Counted from the first letter of the stretch, positions 46,222 through 59,647 are shown. The stretch: DNA of 64,000 bases from Solanum dulcamara (GCF_947179165.1 NC_077245.1:38495286-38559285), one strand, 5' to 3'. The notes: generated from the sequence alone by a model not told the origin. Program-made: numbers and translations.

Positions 46222-49200
46222 TGTTACACCCTACACGTTTAAATTCGGAATATCTCATAAGTTCTTTAGACATTATCATGTGAGCCGGATACGCTACGAC
46301 ACTATCAAAAGACTCTAAGGAAGGGAGAATGTGATACCCCATAGTAGAGAAGGTTGGAAATGGAGTCACAAGAATCTGGAAGGAATTGGAGGCTAAGTAA
46401 TGAGTCGTTGGACTTGATTTACCTACGTAAGCTACTAACTTGGAAGTCCTACATACTTAAGCTATTGGAGTACGTACCAAGCTTGAGTAGCATGGATTAC
46501 ATAGGCTCTTAAGAAAGACGAGATTACAAACCCACGGGGGAGAGGAGAAGATGACACGTGGCAGCAAAAGAAGGTGCTATGTGGCAGCCTAGGGAAGTGC
46601 CACGTTGCAGAAGGTGACCCACCTTCTTGGGGTCAAGTAGGTGACCCACCTACTTGGGGGTGGGCCCCACCAAGGGCACATGGCAGCCTTGGAGGCTAGG
46701 TGTGGATCCGTAGCCCAATAAGGTCTTGACATGTGTCACCCTTAGGGGATGACATGTGTCACTTCCTAAGGAACCATATATATGTATGTTAATGACTCTT
46801 AAGTCATTATGTATCCAAAAATCAGCCAAAACATAGAGAGAAAACGTGAGAGAAAGAGAGTACCTACGACAGCTATGGTTTGGAAGAATTAAGGGTGAGT
46901 TCTTCACTTTTCCTCCATGAATTAATTATCTATGGTGTTCCCTAAACACGTGGATATGTATGTCTGTATTTTATGAGGTTTACGTAACCAAAACTTCAGC
47001 TTTACAATTGGAAACTTAGAAGAAAGGAAAAGACAAAAACGTAGAGGGGCAAGGGAGGGAGCTACGAGTTTGCTCCAAGAAAGAGGTAAGGCCTGATTTC
47101 GTTTTGTGAATTAATTATTCAGGGTATACCACGGCTACATAATAGTGTTTAATGGCATAAAATTCCAATTTGGGGCAGCGGAGAAGTAACACGAACAGCC
47201 CGCTCAATTTCAGCGCGTTCGAAGAAGTTTCGAGTTGCGATTTGACAATTTTTGACAAATTCGGGTAAGGTAAGGTTTCTCCTTTCAAATTGAACTTTAT
47301 GGTGTTGTTATGGAGTGTATTATACACCTTTTGTGTGGCTGGAAACGTGAAAATGGTATAGGAATGTTTGGCGTTGGAGACAACCCAAATTGTAGTCATT
47401 ATAGTTGAATTATCGTCGAAGTAAAGTGTTGTTCTTGTGAGTTGTTGCTGTAGGGGTGTGGGGAGTTGTTGCAGGGCCTAAATATGTTCTAAATAGGGTT
47501 ACGGTGCTTCTGGTGGCAACCACATGAACTCTCATTTCGTATAATTAAAGGTGTTATAAAATAAAGGCTAGACACCCTATTTTGGATATCATATTTTTGA
47601 GCAACTCGTTAGAGTTTATATTGTGTATTATTGGTGTGAATTGCTTAAACATATGCCGCAGGTTGTTGTTGTTAGTTGGCCGTAGTTTTTAGGGATCTAA
47701 TTGGAAATTTGGATAGGGCACATTATAGGGAAGGTGCTGCCCAATTTTCGTTAACGCCTTAACTAATTAAAGAACTAGTTAAGGGGAGGAACAAGAAAAT
47801 AGGTTCCATGAATGCTAAGGTGCAATTTAAGATGCTGGAAAGTTAAAAGTGGTTGATATTCGTAATACTTCCATGTTGAATAGGTTCAAAGCTTTCTCTT
47901 GACATGTTTTTGTATAAGTACGTACAGCTATCTTTCTTTCCTTCTGGCAAGTCTTAGACTTACGTGAATTGTATGTGGAATGTAGGGATAATTCCATTCC
48001 CATAACTCCAGGTATGCCTCATAATCCCTAACTACAGTTAGGTGTTGACACCCCTATAAGAATTGAGCATTGCCTGTTAAGGCTTCTACGTGCTAAAGAG
48101 TAGTGTGTGGGAAACTATTTTCCCTTTCTCTAGATATGTACTTGGTATGAAAATGAGATTATGATTTAACAGTTGTTCACCGAGCCCCAGGATGGGCCGG
48201 ATACGAGATATGTATATAATGACCACTTGAAGAAAAGTACATACTATGTAGAGTTTACTCTCTTTCTTTTCTGGCATCTCTTAGTTGTAAGTTAAATATG
48301 ATGTGAGCTCCAGAGTAACTCCATTCTTAACATCGCCTATTTACTTTTGAATGTCGAACTCTGATAGTAATTAAACTATTTCCCTGGAAACTTCTGTATG
48401 GTAAAGAGGTACCAAATGTACAGGTTCCAAGTCTTAAGGACTATACGAGACTAAGTGTTTTTGATTCCATAAATTATTTGGACCTATGTTAATACAGGTC
48501 TAGGGTCCCCGAGATTACTTTTGAGGTAGCCCATAATGGCAGTTAGAGGACACTCGAGATGACTACACCGTTACTCGAGTCCTCAAACAAAAGCTTAACT
48601 TTCTTATTTTGTCGAGACTCTGATAATGATTTAAATTGCATATAGTTACTCACTACTCTACTCGTGTATAATATAACCCTTCTTTCACCGAGTCCCGATC
48701 ATGGTACGTTATCGTGCACAATTCACTGCATTGTCCACCGAGCCCCTCACTACAGGGACGGGTACGTATGTACATATATATGGTGACGTGGTGTGATAAG
48801 GAGATGATGCCGCGGGCCCAATGATGGTCCTACATATATGATTCACCGACTCCCCAAAAGGGCCGGCTATACGATATGATATGTGCATGCATGCTTTTGT
48901 AATTCACAAAATACAAGTTCAGGCTTCTAATTTGAAATTTGTTCCCCTACTTCTTTATTTCGAATATACTTCCAGTTGTGTTATGTTATGTTTTACATAC
49001 TCAGTACATATGTTGTACTGAACCCCTTTTCTCAGGGGGCTGCGTTCATGCCCACAGGTACAGATATAGGTTTTGGGAGTCCGTCAGCTTAGGATTCCAT
49101 ACAGCTCAGCTGGAAGAGGCTCCATTGTATCGGGGCCTAGATTTTGATACTGTCCACTGATGTATAAAATTGTTTTATCCATTCGGGGGTACGGCGGGCG

Positions 49201-49525
49201 CCCTATCCCACAATATGTTGTCGTTAATATTTTTAGAGATCTGCAGACATGTGTGTATGGGTTGTGTATATCAGTTTGATTCAGTTGGGTCTACGTGATG
49301 TACGGTACATGTTATTATGTTATGGCAGCCTTGTCGGCTCGCATGCCTTTTCATGTTGTGACACAAACAAAAAGGGCTACGGGTTTATGAAAATGTTATC
49401 GCCCAATGAGGCTCTATTACATGATGTTGATTTATTTGTAGTTTAGTTGACCACAGCTGATAGTTGGGTGTACGGGGGGGTCCAGGTCGGACCCCAGTCG
49501 CGGTCTACGGGGTTGGGTCGTGACA
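46222..49525 (+). repeat. 3' LTR (3304 bp) of the 34870 element
   Basis: TGTTACACCCTACAC...GGGTTGGGTCGTGACA. It carries the duplicated leader (near 46917 and 47106), a truncated exon-like block (TGAATAGGTTCAAAG at about 47876 with the donor lost), the cassette near 49003-49060 and the AGCC-TTGTC-GGCT hairpin near 49326. Confidence 0.93.
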
Positions 49526-49530
49526 AATCT

Positions 49531-49800
49531 TTAAAAAGTAACTTGCTCCTTGAAGTTGATCGAACAAGTCATCGTTTCTGGGAATGGGATACTAATTCTT
49601 AATTGTGACTTTATTCAATTGCTGGTACTCAATACACATTCGGAAAGAACCATTCTTCTTTCTAACAAAGAGAATCGGAGCACCCCATGGAAAGATACTT
49701 GGTCTAATGAATTCCCTATCCAATAAATCATTCAACTTATCCTTTTTAAGTTCTTAAGTTCTGCCCGAGCCATTCAGTAAGGAGGAATAGATATAGGTTG
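49531..49800 (-). pseudogene. N-terminal half of reverse transcriptase, old element
   Basis: The minus strand reads [59 protein letters not shown], then a stop, YPIPRNDDLFDQLQGASYFL. These are the conserved early RT motifs of gypsy elements. One nonsense codon is visible. It is cut on the right by the 49801 solo LTR (TSD GGTTG) and on the left by the 34870 element (TSD AATCT). Confidence 0.9.
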
Positions 49801-52800
49801 TGTTACACCCCGCACTCTTGAGCTCGGAAAGTCTTCTTAAGTTCCTTAGATACTATCATATGAGCCGGATAAGCTACAACACTATCAAACAACTCTAAGG
49901 AAAGAAGATTGTGATACCTCGCGAGAAGGGAGGTCGGAGATAGAGTCATAAGAATCCGGAAAGATTTGGAGGCTAAGAAATGAGTCGTAGGACTCGATTT
50001 ACCTACGTAAGACACTAAGTTAAGAGTCTTATACACTTAAGTTGCTTAAGGATATACCAAGCTTACGTAGTGCGGATTACATGAGCTCTTAAAGTAAGAT
50101 AAGATTACGAACCCGCGAGGAAGGGAAAAAGACGACGTGTGGCAGCCAATGGAGGAGCGACACGTGGCAGCACCTCAAGCAAGCAGGTGATGCACCTACT
50201 TAGGGACAAGTAGGTGATGCAGCTGCTTGGGGGAGGTGGGCCCCACTGCCACGTGGCAGCCCCACCCTTCTTGCATGGACACGGTGGCCCAATAGGGGCT
50301 GGACACGTGTCCCTCTTAGGGGATGACACGTGTCACCCCTTGGGACCACCTATATTAGTTGATATGTATTCAAAAATCTTCAGCTTGTTCATTAAAAATT
50401 TCCAGCAGCAACGTGAACAAAGAACCCTAAAGCTTAAGGAGAGAAACTTGCGACGGCTTTGGGAGAAAAATAGGTAAGGCCCGATTTCTTTCCGTGAATT
50501 AATTATTTAAGGTATCCTATGGTGATATGACGGTGTTTAACAACATAAAATTTATCGTTAGGGAAAAGAGGAGATTTTGTTCTTGTTAATAGACCCGTTT
50601 TTGAAAATACCACTGTTAGTAAAACCAGTATAACTCCTTCTGTATAGCTCCGTTTCAAGTGATTAAAGATGTTTTGGAAAGATATTACACAGGGCTACAA
50701 CTTTCATGTAGACGCTACAACCCAGTTTTGCTTTTCTCTACTCCAAAAATGGTGGTGAAGCTTGAGGGAGCTGCTGTCCAGATTTCGTTCTGGAAATCCT
50801 ACACAGACTGCTGTTGATATTTTGGGCATATCTCTTTGTACAAAATTGCTGTAGGGCTGATTCGAAATGGTATGCGACCTTGAGACACATGTCTATAACT
50901 TTCATTTAGAACACAAATCCTGTTCCCGTCAATTAGCCCTTCGAAACTAAGGGACAATACGAGACAGTAACCTGCCCAAAATTCACGTTTTGATAACTTT
51001 GGTGAATTTTGACCAATTTCGGGTGAGGTAAGGTCTTAACTTCTAATTTGAAGCTTATGGTGTTGTTATAAGGTGTATTAAACACCTTTTAGGCTGCTGG
51101 AAGTGTAAAAATGTCATAGCAATGTTTAACGTTCGAAGCAATCCAAATTGTAGTCGTTATAGTCGAATTGTTGTCGAAGTGAAGTGTTGTTAGTGTGAGT
51201 GGTTGCTGCAGGGGTGTGAGGTGTGGTTGCAGGGCCTAAATGTGTTTTAAAGTGGTTTATGGTTCTTCTGGTTTAAGCCACATGATCCCTCGTTGTGTAT
51301 AATTAAAGGCGTTACAAAATAAAGGCTAGACGCCCTATTGTGATATCGTATTTTTGAATAAGTCGTTTGAAGTTTATGTTGTATATTATTGTTGCGTATT
51401 GCTTAAACATATGCTTCAGGTTGTTGTTGTTGGTTGGCTGTAGGTCTTAGGGACCTAATTGGAAATCCGGATAGGGCACATTGTAGGGGAGGTGCTGTGC
51501 AATTTTCGTTAACACCTTAACAAACTAAAGAACTAGTCGAGGAAACGACTAAGGAAATAGATTCCATTAATACTAAGGTGTAACCTAAGATACTGGAAGG
51601 TTAAGAAAGGTTGATATTCATATTAATTTTATGTTGGATAGGTTCAAAGGACGACGAGGCGAATGGGATAAAGAGTAACTCACAAGAGGTATGTGAAGCT
51701 TTCTTTTGGCATGTTTTTGGAATTAGCATGTAGAACTATCTTTCTTTTCTTTTGGCATGTCTTAGATGTAAGTTATAAATGATATGTATATGATATGTGG
51801 GATTCAATCCATTCATAAAGCCCTGAATATAAGTCGAAACTCTTATTTACTTCATGATGTTAGAACTCCTGCAATAGCTGAGTTGTTGCCCTTAAGTCTT
51901 TTATGTGATGAAAACTAGTACATGTAAAGCCTATTTCTCCTTTCCTTTGGAATGGCTTAATTTTAAGTTAAATGGTATATGATATAGGTTTAGAGGTAAT
52001 TCCATTTATGAGCTCTGATTGTAACTCGTGACTTGTAGTTACTCCTGAATATTAAGAGTCTGAAAGTAGTCAAACAATTATTCTCAAGACTGCTATACAG
52101 TGAATAGTAAGTGGAGATACAAGCTCCTTTCCTTGAAATCTCTGGAATGATCAATGTCACTAATTATATAACTGTGTCTCTGATTGCATAACTGTGTCTT
52201 TGATTGCATAAACCATGTTTCTAATTGTATAAACTATATGGCATTGTCTGGATGCATGTCTGTGATTCTTGAGGCCCTAACTGATGTAAGCCCTAATGAC
52301 ATCTAAAGGGATACCTTGGATAATTACTCTCCAGTCTTCAGGTGACGGTTCACTTGACTGTTTCATCGAGTCTTAGATAATGACTTAGTTGCATATGGTT
52401 TCTCATTACTCTACTTGTGTATACTGTAACCCATCCTTCCTCGAGTCCCACGATGGGTCGGGATATGTTTTCGTGCACAGTGTTACTAATTCTTTCACCG
52501 CGTCCCGGGCCGGATGTGTATAGTTCCACGCACGAGGAGACGATGCCGTACGTGAGGTGTGATATATGTTATATGTTATGACGATACGATTATTCACCGA
52601 GTCCCGGGCCGGCTGTAATATGATTGTATATGTGGTGAAATAAGGAAGGAACACCGAGTCCCTCCTTAGAGGGCCGGGTACATATGTATAGTATGATGGT
52701 ACGCTATAGACGTACACCACTCCATTCACCGAGTCCCTCACTAAAGGGCCGGATAATTTATGTAGGCGTGCATATGAGATTAAAGCAATACATTGTGACC

Positions 52801-53625
52801 CTGGGCCCCGCAGTGAACCAGGTGTGATACGATGATATACATGATAAGATAATACTATATACGATGGTATGATACCATATACCATGATATGATGAAATGA
52901 AATGCATTATGATATGATGATATGTGAGTATGAAGAAGTGATTATAACACCGAGTTCACTAGAGGGCCGGGCACAGCATATGATGATGTGTATGATTTAC
53001 GTGTCCTAAGGTGCAGGTACAGTAATTCATTTAGTTATTATACTTGTCCCCTGCATCCCTATTTCAGTTATGATCTCAGTTACGATGTGTTATGCTTTAC
53101 ATACTCAGTACATATATCGTACTGACCCCCCTTTTCTCGGGGGGGCTGCGTTTCATGCCCGCAGGTACAGACGTTTATTCTGGAGATCCATCAGCGTAGG
53201 AGTTCTTCTCAGCGGTGTCGGAAGTGCTTCACTATTCTGGAGCTTAAATTTTGCTGCTTGTCACTTAATGTATATATTTGTACATTTAGGGGTACGGCGG
53301 GGGCCTTGTCCCGCCATATGTTGCTGTTACTATTCTTAGAGGTCTGTAGACATATGTATATGTGGGTTATTTGTGAGTTAGTTTCGATGTTGCCTATTCG
53401 ATATGTTGTGAATGTTTTTGTTATAGCAGCCTTGTCGGCTCGCGTGCCCTTTCATGATATGAAACAAATGAAAGAGGCTACATGTACATGAAAAAGTTTT
53501 AAACTATTGGGATTTTTGTATATAGTATCACATCACACACTGTTCAACTTAAGTGTAGTTGATAAATACGCATAAGAGGGTCCAGGTCGGACCCCAGTTG
53601 CGGCCTACGGGGTTGGGTCGTGACA
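49801..53625 (+). mobile_element. Solo LTR (3825 bp), TSD GGTTG
   Basis: TGTTACACCCCGCAC...GGGTTGGGTCGTGACA, flanked by GGTTG at 49796-49800 and 53626-53630. It joins RT text LDTQP to ISIPPYW when removed. Very similar to 6164-9858, including hairpin array (52437-52970), exon-like block (51642-51688), minisatellite (52150-52240) and cassette (about 53105-53165). Promoter palindromes: TGCCACGTGGCA near 50248, GACACGTGTC near 50301 and 50324. Confidence 0.95.
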
Positions 53626-53630
53626 GGTTG

Positions 53631-53864
53631 GGTATCCAGAAGAAAATCAATAGCAAAGTCTATCTCCCCTTCTAGAAGGATACTTGGAGATAATTGGGAA
53701 ATACTTTCAAAAACTTATTAATAATTGAAACTGACTCAAGAGTAGGAGCTTCAAAATTCTTATCCCAAATCCGTACTAAGTGCAAGATGCAACCCTTAGA
53801 AATAATTTTTCAAGCTTTGAGGCACAATATAAGTTCACCTTTTAAACAAGAAATTACTACCCTT
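53631..53864 (-). pseudogene. Protease-RT linker of the old element
   Basis: The minus-strand text continues from the protease toward RT and ends at the insertion with IDFAIDFLLDTQP, the conserved entry to gypsy RT. Broken frames. No separate gene. Confidence 0.75.
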
Positions 53865-54224
53865 CTATTCTAGGACTGACTCATTTGGAAACTGAAACTT
53901 AACCACACGGGTTCTAGAACATCTGGAAGCATAGCATGCATAAAGACAATTTATACCAAGGATAACATCGAAATCAATCATATAAAGCTTTACAAGCTCA
54001 ATGAAGGTGATTTTATGAAAAACTAAGAGTGGAAAATATCTAGAGACTCTTTTAGCCATAACTGAATCACCAATAGGAGTATAGATTGAGAAAGGCTCTA
54101 ACAAAAACTCGAGACTTAGGTCAAATTTCATAGCAAGATAAGGAGTAAAAAATGATAAAGTAGCACCTGGATCTAATAATACATAAGCATCAAACCCAAA
54201 GAATTTTAACATACCCGTCACCAC
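53865..54224 (-). pseudogene. Retropepsin-type aspartic protease domain, old element
   Basis: The 119-codon open frame has the active-site box LLDPGATLSF (residues 16-25), the DPG variant common in plant gypsy elements, then RYFPLLVF and DFDVILGINCLYACYA, the second conserved block (usual D-x-I-L-G-M-D-W-L) with Asp-Trp changed to Asn-Cys, then RTRVVKFQFPNE. It processes the Gag-Pol polyprotein in live elements. Gag lies directly upstream in another frame. Unlikely to be active because the polyprotein is broken. Confidence 0.88.
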
Positions 54225-55230
54225 ATCGGGAGAGTCTTCTAAATTCTTCCTAGTCTGAAGGGCATAGAATTGGTTTTGGCACTAACCACACCAGAACCTG
54301 TAGAAGCACCCTGCTGATCCGATCATCTTGTAGCCTGAGTCTGGGCCTGGGGTTGACCATCACCTTTACAATCCCTCGCATGGTGACTCGGCATGCCACA
54401 CCTATAACATGCACCCGATCCTGCCAAGCATTCCCCTCTATGGTTCCTTTCACACTTGTTGCATGGGGAAATAGCTTAGCCACTTGGAGATTCTTCTTAA
54501 ACCTTAGGGTAAGACACCCTATCCTTATCAAACTTTGGAGCCAGAGTGTTTGAAGAATTTTGACCGGAGTACCTTTGGAGAAATTGAGGATGACCACCAT
54601 TTTAGAACTTGCCATGACCAAACTCTCCACCATCGATCGAGCCTTCTCGGACTCCTTTCTAGACATCTCTTTCAGCTTTTCTTCCTCGATTTGCTTGGCA
54701 TGTGTCATAAGCCTTGAGATTTCCATCCCCTTTATTATCATGGAGTTTCTACACTCTTTGACAACCAAGTTTTACACACCCGATATAAACTTGCTCATAC
54801 GAGCTCTAGGATCAGAAATAATAAACGAGGCATAATTTAAAAATTGTGTGAACTTGAGGGCATACTCCCTCGCGCTCATATTTCCTTACCTTAAGTTGAT
54901 GAACACTTGAATTTTAGCCTCCCTTAGATCAAGGGGAAAGAAACGGCCAAGAAACACCTCTTTGAACTCTTCCCAAGCATTGTGACTTCTTTTCCAACTA
55001 CTTATATTTCTATTGATCAAACCAAATTCTAGCAACTCATTTCACATGGTAAGAGGCCATCTCTTCTGGGCTTAACCCCATAATCTTCATGATCCTATAA
55101 ATGCTCTCTATAAATTCTTATGGATCCTCATCCACTTTTTACCCATGAAAATCCATTAGACTCATTCTCATAAAATCACGAACTCTTGTTGCCACTGTAC
55201 TCACATTTGGGTTTTATGGGAGCAACTACC
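54225..55230 (-). pseudogene. Gag (capsid/nucleocapsid) of the old element, broken
   Basis: Minus strand, from the right: VSTVATRVRDFMRMSLMDFH (capsid start), a stretch of stops, ISRLMTHAKQIEEEKLKEMS (conserved capsid end), and in a shifted frame CNKCERNHRGECL and CYRCGMPSHHARDC, a CX2CX4HX4C zinc knuckle (54360-54420). A frameshift near 54460-54480 separates the last two parts. The capsid start is cut at 55230 by the next insertion; the matching N-terminus is at 57515-57658. Confidence 0.87.
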
Positions 55231-57512
55231 TATCACGACCCAAACTAGGACTTAGCCATGAAATGATGATTAGGATTTCTGAAAAAAACCCAACCAAGCA
55301 ATCTAGCATATCAAGCATACATAAGGTAAGTAAACCAACAATAAGAAGTAAAGTGATGAGTAAGTCTCAAAATAAAATCTAAAGATAAAGGTGAGGCTTA
55401 TGCCTGACTGAAAGGACTTACACATTTTCTTTGTCTAAATATACTGCTACTATACTAATATAGGTGGGGGCATAGAACAAGCCACTAGCTCACCCAAATA
55501 AGAAAAAGAAACGTTATCAAAATAACAGCATAATTTAGAGGTAGCAAGAAAATATAAGCACGATAGGTAGTCCTCGAAGAATGAGGACTTACCAAATCAA
55601 GTAAACAAATCTTCTATCTAGCCACAAGAATATGTAGGGTGATCGTCAATCCCTACATTATAAGACAATGTAGGCAAACAAAAGAAGTATGCATTAATAC
55701 TTTAAAAGTACTAAGTATGTGAGCATGCAATGTAATATGCCATGATACAATAAAGTGGTACAATGGACCATTCTAAAGCCATGAAATCATTTGAAATACT
55801 ATTTGAAACCATGAGACTTGGCAAATGCAATATAGGAACTATCATGAATCATAAAGGAACTTAAACACTATAATAGTAATCACGAGTTATCATAGGAAAA
55901 CATGTACTTTGAAAGTACCATGAATTGTAATGAAGTATACCATAAATCCTTTGAGAGAAACCATTAACCTTGTGAGAGCACATACTTTACTTTGTGAGAG
56001 ACACTGTTAACCGACATAAACTATGTAAATTATAACATAAAGTTTCAATGTTTATCGATACATCAGAGGAAAGGGGGAGACTACTTGCCAAGGTGGAATC
56101 CTATATGCATATGTGGATCTACTAAGCTACATGAAGGATCGAGCCTCTACTACGGGTGACCCTTAAAGGAATCGAGCCTCTACTTCGAGTGATCCTTTAT
56201 CCTACGGTGGCACACAGTTATGGGATAATGGGATCTTACTACCGGTCTCTTACCTCGACTATGAGAGAGAGTACTTATTCCAAGGTCCACTCAGTGCTAG
56301 GTAAGCTCTCAACGGATAGACAAATCATAAGCCATGAAGTCAATATCATGTGGGAGGAGTCATATCTACTACCCGTCCACCATTCAAAAAAAATATAATC
56401 ATAGAATAGCTCCTCAATCTCATGTCATATAATGTGAGTGTAGGCTTTTTTCACCATTACATATCTTTATTCACAAAACATCTTTAGGTTCTTAACTCAC
56501 CCTATCATTATCTTGCTAGAAACATCATAGTATCACCATTCAGAAACTTCTTTGCATAAAGCGTCTTTAAACTCATTCATAAACCTTGTCAAACATTCAT
56601 AAAACTTTCATTGAATATAACTTGAAATTCATGATCATAGCTTATACTTGAAATTAGGGTAGAAACTTAAATACATGATTAATTGACTTAGAAATCATGA
56701 AATTAACTTGAAAACATACATGATCATATACTATATATCAACCCATACATAATTCATGAAAATAACATCAATCGGAAGTATAATTTAAAATACCCATAAT
56801 CCATATCATTAACCCCAAAGATCAATGTAGTAAAATTCATAGAAAAACTCTTCAATTTCATGCAATAATCATCAATTGATATTGAAATATGATCATAATC
56901 ATAATTAGAAATTATAATTCATGTAATTACAATAGAGATCATGAAACCCATATAAATACACACTTTAATTGATTGAAAAATAAGGGAATTTGTTGGGCTT
57001 CATGGGTGAAAGTACTCTAGAATCAAATACCCACATACCTTGAAGTAGAAGCTAGAAGAATTTTGAAGAAATCTTGAATTTTGAAGAAGAACTTGAGAGA
57101 ATTGCTTGATTTCCTTCAATGGAGGTTTAAGAGCTTTTGTAGAGAGAAATTTTTTATTATTGGGAAATTATGAGAGAATGAGAGGAAATTGGGTGTTTTA
57201 GATAATAAATAGAATTGAATCTAGTCTCAAAAATTATCTAGATTCTTTCACTACTAAATAGGGAAAGATCCAAGGTACCCCAGTTAAAAACGAAATCAAT
57301 TAAAATAATTTTTTTTACACATAAATCGCACCTGCTGAATGCGATTATGCACAAAACATAAAGCATTCATTGAATGTGTTTTATAGCTTACTAGGTAATG
57401 GCGCATTGCAGGCATGCCACACTAGGCTCCAAACTACTGAAACTTATTTTTGGTGCATTATTTTACCCTACTATATAATATTTCAACCTTCAAACACTTT
57501 GAATATTATAAT
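55231..57512 (-). mobile_element. LTR-like insertion in gag, no target duplication seen
   Basis: On the plus strand it begins TATCACGACCCAAACTAGG like the solo LTR at 61617 and shares its landmarks: CCTACAT-TATAAGACA-ATGTAGG (about 55659-55681), an AGTACT...GTATGTGAG phrase (near 55707-55722), CTACTTGCCAAGGTGGA and a CATGGGTG leader. The right end, near 57500-57512, lacks the expected GGTGTTACA and flanking CTACC. Gag text breaks exactly here (AQDN / VAPINPN). Probably a solo LTR with a damaged 5' end. The open frame at 57370-57660 plus is mostly antisense of gag. Confidence 0.7.
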
Positions 57513-57514
57513 AT

Positions 57515-57658
57515 GTTGTCTTGAGCTTCCACGGCTTGAGCAAGCACTTGTAAAGTGGCTCGGAACTCCTCATGTAAAACCTGTTCATTCAAAGGTTCAT
57601 TTGGAGCTTGTTGTTCCTCCTCAATATTCCTTTTTACGAGAGCTCTTCTTGGTGGCAT
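57515..57658 (-). pseudogene. Gag N-terminus of the old element
   Basis: The minus strand starts MPPRRALVKRNIEEEQQAP and continues LNEQVLHEEF and LQVLAQAVEAQDN, the typical start of plant Tekay-type Gag. The ATG lies about 200 bases inside the primer site. It is open up to the 55231-57512 insertion. Confidence 0.8.
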
Positions 57659-57860
57659 GATTCTGTAATTGCAAAAAGAAAATATTAGAGGAAAAAACCT
57701 TAGAGTTCAACTCTATCGCTTGATAAGAGTGATGAAAGAAGTAAAGTTTTCCTAAAACACCTTATAGCCTCTTATTCATAGATGTGGCGTGCTTCACACC
57801 CATAAACAAGACTCTACTCGAAGTGACTTGTTAAAATCCATAGGAAACCTTAAACTTTGT

Positions 57861-57872
57861 GCTTTGATACTA
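57861..57872 (-). other. Degenerate primer binding site of the old element
   Basis: The element strand reads TAGTATCAAAGC against TGGTATCAGAGC, with two transitions, eight bases inside the LTR end. Confidence 0.7.
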
Positions 57873-57879
57873 AGGTTTT

Positions 57880-59647
57880 TATGACCCAAGCTAGACCCTA
57901 TGTGTGACACCGCGATTAGAATCCCGAGGGACTCCAACCAAGCCTCTTAGCATACATTGCATATATAAGATAAGTAAAGACATCAATCAAACCATAAAGT
58001 GGAAGATAAGTCTCAAAAGTGAAATCTCAAAATAAGGGGAGTACATCCTCATGACCGTCTAAACATGCCTCTACTTCTACTAGATAGGGCTTAGGACAAG
58101 TTCCTAGCTCACCAAAATATGAGGAATAAAATTCATGGAAACATAGAGAAAAGCATAAATATTGCAACCTAGAAACATGAGGAGTCACCAATAAAGAAAT
58201 AGTAACTCAATAGCTAGCCACGAGTGGGAGGATGAGCGTGATAATCGTCCAGCCCTACATTATGATATAATGTAGGTAAAAAGTATGTGTTAATACATGA
58301 AATATACTAAGTATGTGAGAAATATGAATAATGTAAATATGATGAGATGATGAGCATAAAACATGTGTTGCAAGACCAATAATTATTTAAAAGCATGAGA
58401 TTTAAAATCATAAGTCATAACATGTGGTCAATGCAACATTTGAAATCATCATCAGGACTCCTACGAACTATAACATAGAATCTGGTGTTACTCCCACACC
58501 AAGAAGAGAGAGGCTACTTTCCAAAGTAGACTCCATGAGGAACATCATTATCATCTTATTCTATATGTGGATCCACTAGCTTGGCCAATTAAGGCAAACC
58601 AACAGGGCCACATAGTATGAGACTATAGGTTGCTACTAGATTTCCCTTAGGCTGCTGCTTGAGCTTCCTGGCCGAACCCCGCCTCAAAGTCCTCTTGGGG
58701 CATAGTCAATATCCCAATGGAAATACATAAATAATAATCATTAATACATTAGTAAAGGCAATAGTAGATACCAATCCACATCATAAAATAGTCATAAGCA
58801 TAGCTCATTAACATCATGATTCATTCAAGTATGAGAAAACCTTTTAACTTTATGAATCTGTTAGAATGTGTGAGAAATACTTTCAAAACTATTTATACTT
58901 ACCTCGAACATCCTTGAAAAACATAATTCATTACTTTCATGAGGCATTCATCAATCATTCCTAAATCCTTTATAAATTCATGATCAAATTCCATAATTTC
59001 ATACTTGAAAATAGCATAATGCATAAGTTCATGAAACTCAATTGAAAGCATACAATTAAACTTGAATCATGCATTATTAAGTCATTGACATTGAAATAAA
59101 TCATAATTAAATCGACCCAATACAATTTGATCAAAACCCTTGAATTGTTGAATTGAAATTGATTGAAAAAGGAGAAAAACCTTTGGAACTCCATGGATGG
59201 AAAGGATCCATGGATGAATTATCAATATACCTTGATATAAATCAAGTTTGAAATATGAAAGAGGATTCTTGAACCTTGGATCCCTAGCTTTACTTAGAAT
59301 TGATCCTTGGGGGGAGCATTCTAGAGAGAGAATTATTATACCGAATAGTTGGAGAGGGAATGAGGGGGATTTGAAGGATTTGGGTAGTTATAGGCTAATA
59401 AATAGGTCCAAAATAACATAGTTTAAGGATTAAACAAGTCAAAATTAACCAAAATACCCTAGTAAGATGACTGACTGAAACAAGTTGGTGATATCATTCA
59501 AGGTCACCATCCAGGTCAGGAAGTCGTCAATCTCCTAGCCCAGCTCGCCAGCTTGCCTCTTAATCTGATCTGAACAATTTGGCAAGGAGCTTTAGCTCGC
59601 CAAAGACTTTTGGCGAGTCACAAAACTTACTTTAGTCTTGCCAACCT
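57880..59647 (-). repeat. 5' LTR of the old element (U3 end beyond 59647 displaced)
   Basis: The minus strand ends ...GCTTGGGTCATA next to the primer site. It matches the 3' LTR over 58200-59640, including the hairpin CCTACAT-TATGATATA-ATGTAGG (58257-58279) and the GGCGAG-rich U3. It is cut at 59647 by an insertion starting TGTAAGACCCC; AACCT (59643-59647) is the left target-duplication candidate. The rest of this LTR must lie beyond the window. Confidence 0.8.

Larger units (their letters stand above)
34870..49525 (+). mobile_element. Complete plus-strand LTR retrotransposon (14.7 kb with a nested solo LTR), TSD AATCT
   Basis: 5' LTR 34870-37683, primer site 37688-37699, internal region to 46221, 3' LTR 46222-49525. 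AATCT is at 34865-34869 and 49526-49530. The 5' LTR (2814 bp) is shorter than the 3' LTR (3304 bp) because of one 486-base deletion. The internal region, minus the 40008-43766 solo LTR, is about 4.8 kb and holds a short gag-position ORF, a 5S rRNA-derived segment and a decayed integrase. It is related to the 11520-22267 element but clearly older, judged by LTR differences. Confidence 0.95.
27570..59647 (-). mobile_element. Old autonomous-type Ty3/gypsy chromovirus (Tekay/Del type), split by several insertions
   Basis: The minus-strand order is: 5' LTR part (59647-57880), degenerate primer site (57872-57861), gag start (57658), gag with zinc knuckle (55230-54250), protease (54224-53865), RT start (53864-53631 and 49800-49531), RT end and RNase H (34869-33575), integrase (33560-32600), chromodomain (29893-29598), polypurine tract (near 29390), 3' LTR (29384-27570). 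The coding text reads through each insertion point, and most junctions have 5-bp target duplications. Stops and frameshifts occur throughout, so it is dead and the oldest layer in this half of the window. Confidence 0.9.

Noticed and set aside
57370..57660. 96-codon plus-strand frame as a gene
   Set aside because: It is the antisense of the gag start on the minus strand (ATG at 57658) joined to insertion sequence.
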